Positions 1-5,135 of a stretch of DNA of 7,130 bases are shown here, piece by piece. The translations under genes and the position numbers were made by a program. Source of the stretch: Candidatus Aenigmatarchaeota archaeon (GTDB taxonomy: Archaea > Aenigmatarchaeota > Aenigmatarchaeia > QMZP01). The number at the start of each line of letters is the position of its first letter. The first letter of the stretch is position 1. The DNA is taken from contig QMZP01000036.1 in assembly GCA_003663225.1 (NCBI GenBank), forward strand, positions 1 through 7,130, read 5' to 3'. The notes below the pieces were generated by a model. That model searched no databases. It saw only the letters and a program-made list of their open reading frames with translations, and was not told the origin of the DNA.

Positions 1-490
1 GGCAAACTGCAAGCCCAAGCTGACCCCCGAGACCGGCAAGGTACTCAAGGACTTCTACCTCAAGACGAGGAAGAAGGCGGAGGGGGGGTACGCACCTATA
101 CCCATAACACTCAGGCAGTTCGAGGCGCTAATAAGGCTCTCAGAGGCTTCTGCGAAGATACAGCTGAGCGACTACATAAGAAAGGAGGACACCCAGCGTG
201 CCATAAGGCTGATGCAGTTTTCCCTGAGGCAGCTTGGATATGACCCGGAGACCGGCTCAATAGACATAGACAAGAGCGAGGGCGCTACCAGCTACAGTGA
301 GCGGTCCAAGCTCAGAGTGGTCCTTGACATAATAACCGACCTTTCCCAGAAGAAGAAGGAGATACCCTTGAAAGAGCTACAGGACGCCGCCAAGAAGGAA
401 GGTATAGAGAACATAGAGGAGCTCATAGAGAGGCTAAAGAGGGAGGGAATGCTGTTCGAGCCCAGCCCCGGTTTCGTGCAGAAGATATGA
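1..490 (+). CDS. mcm: MCM replicative DNA helicase, C-terminal part (partial)
   Basis: Seen: an open frame enters from the left edge (first full codon at 2) and gives 162 residues up to TGA at 488-490. The stretch TLRQFEALIRLSEASAK (about residues 35-51 of the visible part) is the typical MCM sensor-2 helix region, with the Arg that contacts ATP in trans. It is followed by a lid segment (LSDYI, then EDTQRAIRLM) and the DPETGSIDID phrase that MCMs carry before their C-terminal tail. The last 65 or so residues, charged and helical with a short beta end (MLFEPSPGFVQKI), fit the archaeal MCM winged-helix domain. Known of the family: a homohexameric 3'-5' helicase that unwinds DNA at the replication fork. 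Walker A, Walker B and the zinc domain lie outside the window. A run of seven G at 86-92 stays in frame. Identification is firm; only the upstream extent is unknown. Confidence 0.93.
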   Translation, partial: ANCKPKLTPETGKVLKDFYLKTRKKAEGGYAPIPITLRQFEALIRLSEASAKIQLSDYIRKEDTQRAIRLMQFSLRQLGYDPETGSIDIDKSEGATSYSERSKLRVVLDIITDLSQKKKEIPLKELQDAAKKEGIENIEELIERLKREGMLFEPSPGFVQKI

Positions 491-510
491 TGAACCATGC
501 ATCCATTAGG

Positions 511-520
511 CTTAAAAAAC
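511..520 (+). promoter_or_regulatory. TATA box of the IMP dehydrogenase gene
   Basis: The element cttaaaaaac is centred about 24-25 bases before the ATG at 540. Archaeal transcription starts roughly 25 bases after the TATA centre, so the transcript should begin at or next to the start codon. No Shine-Dalgarno sequence precedes the ATG, which agrees with a leaderless message. Confidence 0.6.
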
Positions 521-527
521 TTTTTTT
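521..527 (+). terminator. T-tract after mcm
   Basis: Seven T in a row, 31 bases after the mcm stop, with no stem-loop before it. Archaeal RNA polymerases often terminate on such U-runs alone. It also lies inside the promoter spacing of the next gene, so the role is inferred. Confidence 0.4.
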
Positions 528-539
528 CAAATAGTTTCT

Positions 540-2036
540 ATGGCACGCATAATAGGTGACTACACCGGCACCACTTGGGAAGACTTCTTGGTTCTTCCGG
601 GCATGCCGCCCGAGGATTCTGACCTTACGCCCGAGGACGTCGACCTTTCAAGCGAAATATGCGGCGTGAAGCTCAAGCTGCCTTTCATGACGGCCGCGAT
701 GCGGTCAGTGACCGGAAAGGATTTGGCTCTCGCTGCAGGCAAGCTGGGCATGATGGCCGTGGCTCCCAGGGGACTCACTGTCGACAGGGAAGTCGATATA
801 GTGAAGTATGTCAAGGACAACGCTGTCGAAGTCGGGGACATAGAATCCGAATACGACCCGACCACGGTAAGGGACGATGACACCTTGAACACGGCTTTGC
901 AGAGGGCGCGTAAGACGGGCCACAGCAACATACCCGTTGTCACGCGCAAGTCCGACTTTGTAGGCATGTTCCATTACAAACCCTCCAGGCACGACAACAT
1001 GGAACCCGGCACCCCGATAACAGACATCATGAAGAAGTATAACGGGAACGGCAACATGCCCGTATGCCGGAGCGGCATGGGCGACGAGGAGATAAAGAGG
1101 TACATGGACGAAAACGACCTCAGGATGGTCCCGGTCATAGACGAGGTCGGCAGGCTGGACCGGCTGGTCTTCAAGCAGAGGGATGATGCATACAAAGTAG
1201 GCGCGGCAGTGGACACGCACCCCGGCTGGGAGAAAAGGGCAGAGAAGCTCATAGAGGCAGGAGCCGACATAATATTCATAGACACATCAGACGCGCACAA
1301 GAAGTTCGCGGGCGACCTTCTCGAGAAATACAAGAAGCTCTTCTCCAAGGGCCCGCCTATATGCGGAGGCAACGTCGTTACACCCGACGGGTTCCAATAC
1401 CTGGTAGACCATGGGGCGGATGCAGTGAAGCTTGGGATGGGGCCGGGCTCGATATGCAGCACGAACGACGTTCTCGGCGTCGGGGCCCCGCCGTTCTGGT
1501 CGCTGGTTGAGGTAGCGAACAGAAGGGATGAATATGCCAGGGGCGGTCATTACGTTCCGCTGATAGCGGACGGTGGCATAGAAGGCACCAGTGACATTAT
1601 TGTGGCTTTGTCGAAAGGGGATTTTATAATGGGCGGCAGGTTGTATGTGTGCTTCTTGGAATCAGAGGCTGAGAGGATGGACAGGCACGGCAAGATATAC
1701 CCCAAAGGCATGCTTAGCGAGGACGAGATAATGGCGATGAAGATATTCGGGGAAGGCTCCAGGGAGGCGAGGCAAACCACAGGCAACATGAGGCGGTATG
1801 CAGCGCCCAATTCTAAGGAAGGCATCTCCACGATCCAGGGAGTGAGCGGTTGGGTTCCCTACCAGGGCCGCTTCAAGCCCGGTGTGGAAAGGCAAGCTAT
1901 GGCAGTAAAGGAAGGCATATATCATTCGGGTGCTGTAGATCTGCCAACCTATAGGGAGAAAGCGGTGCTTATCAGAACTTCTGAAAAGGCAAAAGGAACG
2001 TCAAGCCCGCACGGCATAGACCTTATAGGGGACTGA
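540..2036 (+). CDS. guaB: IMP dehydrogenase, Tritrichomonas-like type
   Basis: Oxidises IMP to XMP with NAD+, the committed step to GTP in the cytosol. Seen in the 498 residues: an N-terminal barrel strand with PFMTAAMRSVTG (48-59); a CBS pair at about 105-215; then the second part of the barrel with IDTSD (247-251), the catalytic-loop motif GPGSICST with Cys306 as the predicted nucleophile, ADGGI (343-347), and a mobile flap with EGSREAR (405-411) and the Arg419-Tyr420 pair that acts as base in this enzyme. WVPYQGRF (438-445) closes the flap region. From memory of the T. foetus enzyme, EGS-x-AR, RY, VFRKDYD-like and VPYAG phrases all have matches here, while common bacterial phrases such as MDTVTE and YRGMGS are absent. 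The length (about 500) is also of that type. The ATG at 540 gives the natural N terminus and sits at the expected transcription start. GMP reductase is less likely because the CBS pair and the flap dyad are present. Confidence 0.93.
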   Translation: MARIIGDYTGTTWEDFLVLPGMPPEDSDLTPEDVDLSSEICGVKLKLPFMTAAMRSVTGKDLALAAGKLGMMAVAPRGLTVDREVDIVKYVKDNAVEVGDIESEYDPTTVRDDDTLNTALQRARKTGHSNIPVVTRKSDFVGMFHYKPSRHDNMEPGTPITDIMKKYNGNGNMPVCRSGMGDEEIKRYMDENDLRMVPVIDEVGRLDRLVFKQRDDAYKVGAAVDTHPGWEKRAEKLIEAGADIIFIDTSDAHKKFAGDLLEKYKKLFSKGPPICGGNVVTPDGFQYLVDHGADAVKLGMGPGSICSTNDVLGVGAPPFWSLVEVANRRDEYARGGHYVPLIADGGIEGTSDIIVALSKGDFIMGGRLYVCFLESEAERMDRHGKIYPKGMLSEDEIMAMKIFGEGSREARQTTGNMRRYAAPNSKEGISTIQGVSGWVPYQGRFKPGVERQAMAVKEGIYHSGAVDLPTYREKAVLIRTSEKAKGTSSPHGIDLIGD

Positions 2037-2048
2037 TTCTTGCAACAA

Positions 2049-2056
2049 TTAAATAT
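2049..2056 (+). promoter_or_regulatory. TATA box of the zinc-ribbon gene
   Basis: The element ttaaatat is centred about 25-26 bases before the ATG at 2078, with no Shine-Dalgarno site between. This again predicts a leaderless transcript. It starts only 13 bases after the guaB stop, so this gene has its own promoter despite the tight spacing. Confidence 0.6.
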
Positions 2057-2077
2057 CACCTTGGGCAATAATTAATC

Positions 2078-2359
2078 ATGCAATGCCCCAAGTGCGGGGG
2101 AGAGGCATACCTCGTTGACGAAGACCTTGTCCAGGTGCTCGAGAACGTGGACCCGCCGAAGATAATAGCGAAGGCCATATACCAGTGCAGGTCGTGCGGC
2201 GAGAAGTTCACGCGCCTGATAAGCGAAGACCTCAGCGCCAAGAAGAAGCAGGCCGAGCCATCACAGCCCGCGCAAAAGGCGCAGGGATACCCCGGCGAGG
2301 GCATTGCAGGTGTAAGCCAGGAGACCAAGGACAAGATAGACAACCTCAGGTTCTTCTGA
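2078..2359 (+). CDS. small zinc-ribbon protein of unknown role
   Basis: A 93-residue protein. Seen: two CxxC knuckles, C3-P-K-C6 and C37-R-S-C40, separated by 30 residues, the layout of a zinc ribbon. YQCRSCGEKF is typical of the second knuckle in archaeal ribbons. Residues 51-75 are a charged, Lys/Gln/Pro-rich and probably disordered linker (AKKKQAEPSQPAQKAQG). The last 15 residues (VSQETKDKIDNLRFF) look like a short amphipathic helix ending in two Phe, a possible docking tail. Known: zinc ribbons of this size occur in transcription factors, RNA polymerase subunits, ribosomal proteins and DNA-binding proteins; none is specifically matched here. It stands alone behind its own TATA element. 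That it is a real gene is well supported by the cysteine pattern and the promoter. The function is not known. Confidence 0.8.
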   Translation: MQCPKCGGEAYLVDEDLVQVLENVDPPKIIAKAIYQCRSCGEKFTRLISEDLSAKKKQAEPSQPAQKAQGYPGEGIAGVSQETKDKIDNLRFF

Positions 2360-2384
2360 ATGGTATTGCACGGAGTAAAGCTTA

Positions 2385-2483
2385 ATGCTAACTGCATCAA
2401 CATCAGGGCCATCTGGGCTATCCTGGGATAGTCCCGCGAACCCGCGTCAGACAGGAAACGGCATCTTGCGCCCGTTAGGGTGA
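2385..2483 (+). CDS. doubtful 32-residue reading frame
   Basis: An ATG at 2385, about nine bases after a weak purine-rich cggag at 2371-2375, opens a 32-residue frame ending at TGA 2481-2483. The product is rich in Gly, Pro and Ser, with no motif, membrane segment or recognisable family. It uses CGT/CGC for Arg and several CCA/TCA/GGG codons, unlike the AGG- and ATA-rich genes around it. It also overlaps the foldable RNA described for 2415-2516. It is more probably chance, or a leader peptide, than a stable protein. It is listed because it is the only open ATG frame in this part of the gap. Confidence 0.15.
   Translation: MLTASTSGPSGLSWDSPANPRQTGNGILRPLG
2415..2435 (+). other. stem-loop, eight base pairs
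   Basis: GGGCTATC (2415-2422), loop CTGG (2423-2426), then GATAG and CCC (2427-2431 and 2433-2435) with T2432 bulged. No U-run follows, so it is not an intrinsic terminator. It would be a stable element of a leader or small RNA. Confidence 0.4.
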
Positions 2484-2578
2484 CGGTGCTGTCATATTCT
2501 TATTATGACCTCTAACCAAGGAGGAGCCATCATAATCACACTACGCATGGAATAAAGAGCAGACCGAAGTACAACGTA

Positions 2579-2659
2579 GTGAACTTCGGTGTTATGCTCC
2601 TGGCGATACTAGGCATGATAGCATTCGTTGCTTACCAGCTGTTGTTAACTTTGGGCTGA
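2579..2659 (+). CDS. short hydrophobic peptide, start unclear or broken
   Basis: In this frame codons are open from 2516 to TGA 2657-2659. The end part encodes NFGVMLLAILGMIAFVAYQL and a few more residues, a clear single membrane span of about 20 residues preceded by KSRPKYN, a positively charged inner side. Codon use (ATA, CTG, GTT) looks coding. No ATG stands at a sensible N terminus in this frame: GTG 2579 and ATG 2594 are possible but lack ribosome sites. ATG 2547 lies in the neighbouring frame and meets TAA after two codons. One extra G after ATG 2547 would yield an intact protein starting MGIKSRPKYN, so a one-base deletion, a sequencing slip or a recoding event is possible. It lies 24 bases before the PEP-CTERM gene and could be co-transcribed with it. 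The function is unknown. Confidence 0.3.
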   Translation: MNFGVMLLAILGMIAFVAYQLLLTLG

Positions 2660-2667
2660 TATAGCCC
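2653..2667 (+). other. intercistronic stem-loop
   Basis: GGGCT (2653-2657) pairs perfectly with AGCCC (2663-2667) around loop GATAT. It overlaps the stop codon of the hydrophobic frame and ends four bases before the ribosome site of the next gene. It could affect coupling or mRNA ends; this is inference from position only. Confidence 0.35.
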
Positions 2668-2670
2668 GTG

Positions 2671-2677
2671 AAAGGAG
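2671..2677 (+). promoter_or_regulatory. strong Shine-Dalgarno site of the PEP-CTERM gene
   Basis: AAAGGAG stands six bases before the ATG at 2684 and fixes that start. Such a full-strength site contrasts with the leaderless starts of guaB, the zinc-ribbon gene and the kinase-like gene. No clear TATA element was found in the 60 bases before it, so the transcript probably begins further upstream. Confidence 0.7.
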
Positions 2678-2683
2678 AATGAT

Positions 2684-3265
2684 ATGAAAAGCCTGTTGTT
2701 AGCCCTGCCGGCTTTGCTGTTCAGCCTGCCGGCACATGCCGGAATGTATAAGCCTTCCCTTGAGATAGGCTCATACTCAGGGGAAGCACCCGGAACATTC
2801 AGCCTGCCCGTGACAGCCTGCTTCGAGCAAGGAGACCCGAGCCCGTCCTTCGAGCTGTTCGCGTATGAGATATACCTGGACATAACGCCACTCGACGGCC
2901 AGCCGGCGGATAGCCTTGAGCTGCTAGGCACCACTGAATGCATATTCAGCTCGAACCACAGGGATATCCTCACAGTGGAAGTCGGCGGCGGCATAGCAGC
3001 GAGCATAAGCACCATGCAACCGGGGCCTGTAACAGTGGGACCCGGTGACGTCATATTCACCATGGAGTTCTGGTGCGACGAAAGCGCGCATGGGAGGTAT
3101 GGCGTGTCCATAGATACGGACACATCATTCCTTGTGTCGGACGGGTTCGCCGGCACGACCGTGGATTACGTCACTTCTGACGGGATGGTCACGATCCCTG
3201 AGCCATGCACGCTGCTGCTGATGTGTGTTGGTGCTGGCTTCATGGCAGGAAGGAAGTGCAACTGA
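2684..3265 (+). CDS. secreted protein with PEP-CTERM sorting tail
   Basis: A 193-residue exported protein. Seen: a Sec signal peptide at 1-19 (MKSLLLALPALLFSLPAHA) with probable cleavage after AHA; a beta-rich middle of alternating polar and hydrophobic stretches (FELFAYEIYLDITPL at 57-70, DVIFTMEFW at 122-130); and a C terminus with Ile-Pro-Glu-Pro (171-174), a hydrophobic span (about 175-188) and a closing GRKCN. This order of PEP, membrane segment and basic end is the PEP-CTERM signal. Known of the family: exosortase recognises and removes the tail, and substrates go to the cell surface or the extracellular matrix. Unusual points are Cys just after PEP and in the tail, and a very short basic end. 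The middle has the feel of a cohesin-like beta sandwich, but this is a guess. No exosortase gene is in the window. It has its own ribosome site and a hairpin terminator, so it forms a compact unit. The tail assignment is strong; substrate role and partner are unknown. Confidence 0.85.
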   Translation: MKSLLLALPALLFSLPAHAGMYKPSLEIGSYSGEAPGTFSLPVTACFEQGDPSPSFELFAYEIYLDITPLDGQPADSLELLGTTECIFSSNHRDILTVEVGGGIAASISTMQPGPVTVGPGDVIFTMEFWCDESAHGRYGVSIDTDTSFLVSDGFAGTTVDYVTSDGMVTIPEPCTLLLMCVGAGFMAGRKCN

Positions 3266-3273
3266 CTGTTGGT

Positions 3274-3310
3274 GGGGGTTTCTATTCACGGATACCCCCT
3301 TCTTTGTCCT
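3274..3310 (+). terminator. hairpin terminator after the PEP-CTERM gene
   Basis: GGGGGT (3274-3279) pairs with ACCCCC (3294-3299). Two further pairs (TC with GA) follow beyond a T-T mismatch, leaving the loop TATTCACG. The pyrimidine-rich TTCTTTGTCCT follows at once. It starts nine bases after the stop codon. This is the layout of a bacterial intrinsic terminator and is the only such element seen in the window. Confidence 0.65.
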
Positions 3311-3340
3311 GTCAACTAAAAGGGATATATACCATCCTAA

Positions 3341-3350
3341 TTTAAAATTT
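3341..3350 (+). promoter_or_regulatory. TATA box of the kinase-like gene
   Basis: The element tttaaaattt is centred 29-30 bases before the ATG at 3375, giving a predicted leader of zero to a few bases. A second AT-rich element, gatatatacc at 3324-3333, is also possible but would give a longer leader without a ribosome site. Confidence 0.5.
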
Positions 3351-3374
3351 TCCCACAAATATCAAAACGGTAAT

Positions 3375-4664
3375 ATGCACAAACAAATGAGCATGTTCGG
3401 TGACAACGGCGACAATGAGATAGTGCCCTTGCTCTCAGATGAGGATGTGCTTGACAAGCGCTCCGAATATACGCAAAAAAGGCATGACGGCAAGAGGGTG
3501 ATAGCCTGGGTGACCGGGGTGTCCGGATGCGGACGCAGGGAATACGTCAAGCTTCAGCAGCAGCTCACCCGCGCCAACGGCGAGCACTTCGAAGTGCTGG
3601 ATGGGGCCTATTTCATGCGAAAGACTGTCAAGGATTCCGGCATGAGCATGAACTGGGACAACATACTCGACGTCAGGATGGATACGCTCCAGGACATACG
3701 CAGAAAGGCGTACAGGGAGATGGCTGACATAATACGGGACAACGGTGATGTGGATTTCGCCGTGCTCAGCCACGGCGTCTTTGACTGGCACAACATGGTC
3801 ATCCCCGGCTATGACCCCTCGACGTTCGAGGGCGATATGAAGCCTGACATATGCATAAACGTGATGGACAACGAGGAATTCGTCTCCCAGGAGCTAAACC
3901 GGCGCACGCAGTGGAAGGACCAGGGCATGACACCTGAGAGGGCCATGAGATGGCTGAGCGAGGAGTTCAACGAGACAAAGAACATGGCAGACAGGGTGGG
4001 CGTCCCATGGTACGTGATAACGAGGTATATGGCGCCCACTACCATGTACATGCTGCTCTACCACCCGGAGAGACCGTGGGTATACTACGCCCAGCAGATG
4101 ACCCACGCCGATGACGATGCTTACGACGAGGCGGATGCGCTGTTCTGCAAGCTTGTGCGCATGTTCGCGGTCACCAACCCAAAGGGATATGAGATACTGG
4201 GCTATGGTATGAATGACTCAACGTGCTATTTCACTGACCACAGGGATACGCAGGGCTTCGTGCAGCAGAACGACATGACCATTGCCTTCCACCAGAATGC
4301 TGACGGCTACAACAGGAGGCTCAGGGACTTCGCTGACAGGCACGGGCTCGAACCGGAGGCGGCAGAGGAGCTGATGGCGCTCGCAGGCAGGGGTCCAGCA
4401 CCGTCGGCCGGCGTGATGGCAGAGCTTTCCGACGCAAGGGGCTCGGGCAAGGACACATACACGATATGGCCTTCCGATTACTTCTCCCCGTTCATAAGGA
4501 GCAAGTCAAAGCGCATATTCAAGACACCTGACGAATGCATGGAATTCCTTGTAGAGGAGTACGGGCCCCCGCTGGGGATACAAATACCCAAGCACGTCAT
4601 GGATGACGCGTTCTGTCCGCATGGGAGGAAAAGGATACTGCCGCCGAACGCATACAGTTTATAA
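3375..4664 (+). CDS. adenylate-kinase-like P-loop protein with degenerate Walker A, fused to a deoxyribosyltransferase-like domain
   Basis: A 429-residue cytosolic protein. Residues 41-217 look like an archaeal AdkA-type nucleotide kinase: strand RVIAWVTG (41-48), loop GVSGCGRRE (48-56), VLSHGVFDWHNMVIPGYD (130-147) in the place of the substrate loop with His and Pro-Gly, KPDICINV (156-163), and an Arg-bearing lid (RRTQWKDQGMTPERAMRWL, 176-194). In the P-loop the usual Lys-Ser/Thr is Arg54-Arg55, so classical ATP binding is doubtful. Residues 233-310 contain VYYAQQMTHADDDAYDEAD, then VTNPKG and RDTQGFVQQNDMTIAF. This is the pattern of the nucleoside 2-deoxyribosyltransferase fold (first strand with a P/Q-M-T motif, then NP, then xxSDxxIA). 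The end (YTIWPSDYFSPFIRSKSKRIF, split at about 362-382) resembles a further small alpha/beta element. The start at 3375 fits the promoter; an earlier in-frame ATG would lie inside the PEP-CTERM gene. A nucleotide-related sensor, salvage or signalling role is inferred. The P-loop call is moderate and the second domain tentative. Confidence 0.7.
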   Translation: MHKQMSMFGDNGDNEIVPLLSDEDVLDKRSEYTQKRHDGKRVIAWVTGVSGCGRREYVKLQQQLTRANGEHFEVLDGAYFMRKTVKDSGMSMNWDNILDVRMDTLQDIRRKAYREMADIIRDNGDVDFAVLSHGVFDWHNMVIPGYDPSTFEGDMKPDICINVMDNEEFVSQELNRRTQWKDQGMTPERAMRWLSEEFNETKNMADRVGVPWYVITRYMAPTTMYMLLYHPERPWVYYAQQMTHADDDAYDEADALFCKLVRMFAVTNPKGYEILGYGMNDSTCYFTDHRDTQGFVQQNDMTIAFHQNADGYNRRLRDFADRHGLEPEAAEELMALAGRGPAPSAGVMAELSDARGSGKDTYTIWPSDYFSPFIRSKSKRIFKTPDECMEFLVEEYGPPLGIQIPKHVMDDAFCPHGRKRILPPNAYSL

Positions 4665-4665
4665 T
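4658..4665 (+). promoter_or_regulatory. possible TATA box before the small unknown gene
   Basis: The element tttataat overlaps the stop of the kinase-like gene. Transcription would start near 4686, past the ATG at 4672 and before the ATG at 4705. It is a modest match and could be chance. Confidence 0.35.
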
Positions 4666-4704
4666 CCAGCCATGACAAACCATTTCAACAAGGGAAGGAC
4701 AGTG

Positions 4705-4854
4705 ATGGCCGGAAGTGCCAACATAGAGAAGACGGCAGTTCCTGTGTTGATAGCGAAGCCCGGGGCCACCACGGACGGGCTCAGACCCATGAAGTCATAC
4801 CTCAGGCATCCTATAAGCGGATCAAGGGCTAACAATGGGTATGCCAATCCATAA
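4705..4854 (+). CDS. small protein of unknown function
   Basis: From ATG 4705 this is a 49-residue protein. An in-frame ATG at 4672 would give 60 residues. I prefer 4705 because agggaagg (4691-4698) is placed as a ribosome site, and because the upstream TATA-like element predicts an RNA start after 4672. The 60-residue form is possible if the gene is read with the kinase-like gene, whose stop lies seven bases before that ATG. Seen: a short hydrophobic patch (AVPVLIAKPG), then polar Gly/Arg/Asn-rich sequence ending NNGYANP. There is no signal peptide, cysteine or full membrane span. No family was recognised. Codons (ATA, AGG, CTC) match the neighbours, which supports a real gene. The end of the frame overlaps an unused ATG frame belonging to the next gene's region. 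Confidence 0.45.
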   Translation: MAGSANIEKTAVPVLIAKPGATTDGLRPMKSYLRHPISGSRANNGYANP

Positions 4855-4894
4855 GAACCACCAATACATGGCTGATTCTGGGATAAACGATAAC

Positions 4895-4902
4895 TTTAAA
4901 TA
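4895..4902 (+). promoter_or_regulatory. TATA box of the small-gene cluster
   Basis: The element tttaaata lies in an AT-rich stretch (about 4855-4945) that has no gene. It predicts transcription from near 4924 and a leader of about 34 bases before ATG 4958. The leader carries gcggagtga (4945-4953) as a ribosome site. A second element, tatata at 4919-4924, could serve a later start. Confidence 0.6.
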
Positions 4903-4957
4903 TGAGAATGAACAATCTATATACCATAATGTAAAAACAATTCAGCGGAGTGAAAAC

Positions 4958-5134
4958 ATGGAAAACTTGGATGAACCCATGGAAGAGCTTCAGGCGCTCA
5001 TAGGAGAGGACCTGGAAAAGTACCATGAAGAGAAAATAAAGAGGGACCTGGGTGAGGAGCATAATCCTAAGCCGGGGATGAAGAAGATGAAGATACCGCA
5101 GGCATTGCTGCGCCAGTACTTCGAGCTGAACTGA
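4958..5134 (+). CDS. small acidic helical protein, unknown
   Basis: A 58-residue, highly charged protein with a run of probable helix (EPMEELQALIGEDLEKYHEE, 6-25), a Lys/Pro-rich turn (HNPKPGMKKMK, 35-45) and a hydrophobic-aromatic C-terminal helix (IPQALLRQYFELN). There is no cysteine, signal peptide or membrane span. An in-frame ATG at 4835 would give 99 residues, but that extension crosses the promoter at 4895 and overlaps the previous gene. The ATG at 4958 has a ribosome site about five bases before it and is preferred. It is the first gene of a tight set: its stop is one base before the winged-helix gene. An adaptor or antitoxin-like partner role is conceivable from size and charge only. 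No family was recognised. Confidence 0.65.
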   Translation: MENLDEPMEELQALIGEDLEKYHEEKIKRDLGEEHNPKPGMKKMKIPQALLRQYFELN

Positions 5135-5135
5135 G

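Larger units (their letters stand above)
2360..2548 (+). other. gap with foldable sequence, no convincing gene
   Basis: The 324 bases between the zinc-ribbon stop and the next secure start hold no clear gene. This first part contains a strong stem-loop at 2415-2435: GGGCTATC pairs with GATAG-CCC around loop CTGG, with one bulged T. It also contains further pairing segments up to 2516 and a Shine-Dalgarno-like AAGGAGGAG at 2518-2526. I compared it by eye with archaeal SRP RNA, RNase P RNA and box C/D RNA and found no secure match, although a GGAA next to GTCAG recalls SRP helix 8. An mRNA leader or an unnamed small RNA are the leading options; both are inference. Confidence 0.35.

Noticed and set aside
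86..92. Frameshift in the run of seven G in mcm
   Set aside because: The frame is continuous and both sides match the MCM C-terminal region without interruption.
2399..2520. Archaeal SRP RNA or RNase P RNA
   Set aside because: GTCAG near GGAA recalls SRP helix 8, but the conserved AGCAGC side, the GGTGAACC stretch and the long closing helix are not convincing. RNase P core phrases are absent.
3225..3374. Upstream extension of the kinase-like gene to ATG 3225
   Set aside because: It would overlap the PEP-CTERM gene, cross the hairpin terminator and the TATA element, and add sequence without any kinase feature.
4835..4957. Extension of the acidic protein to ATG 4835
   Set aside because: It overlaps the previous gene, runs through the AT-rich promoter, and has no ribosome site, whereas ATG 4958 has one.
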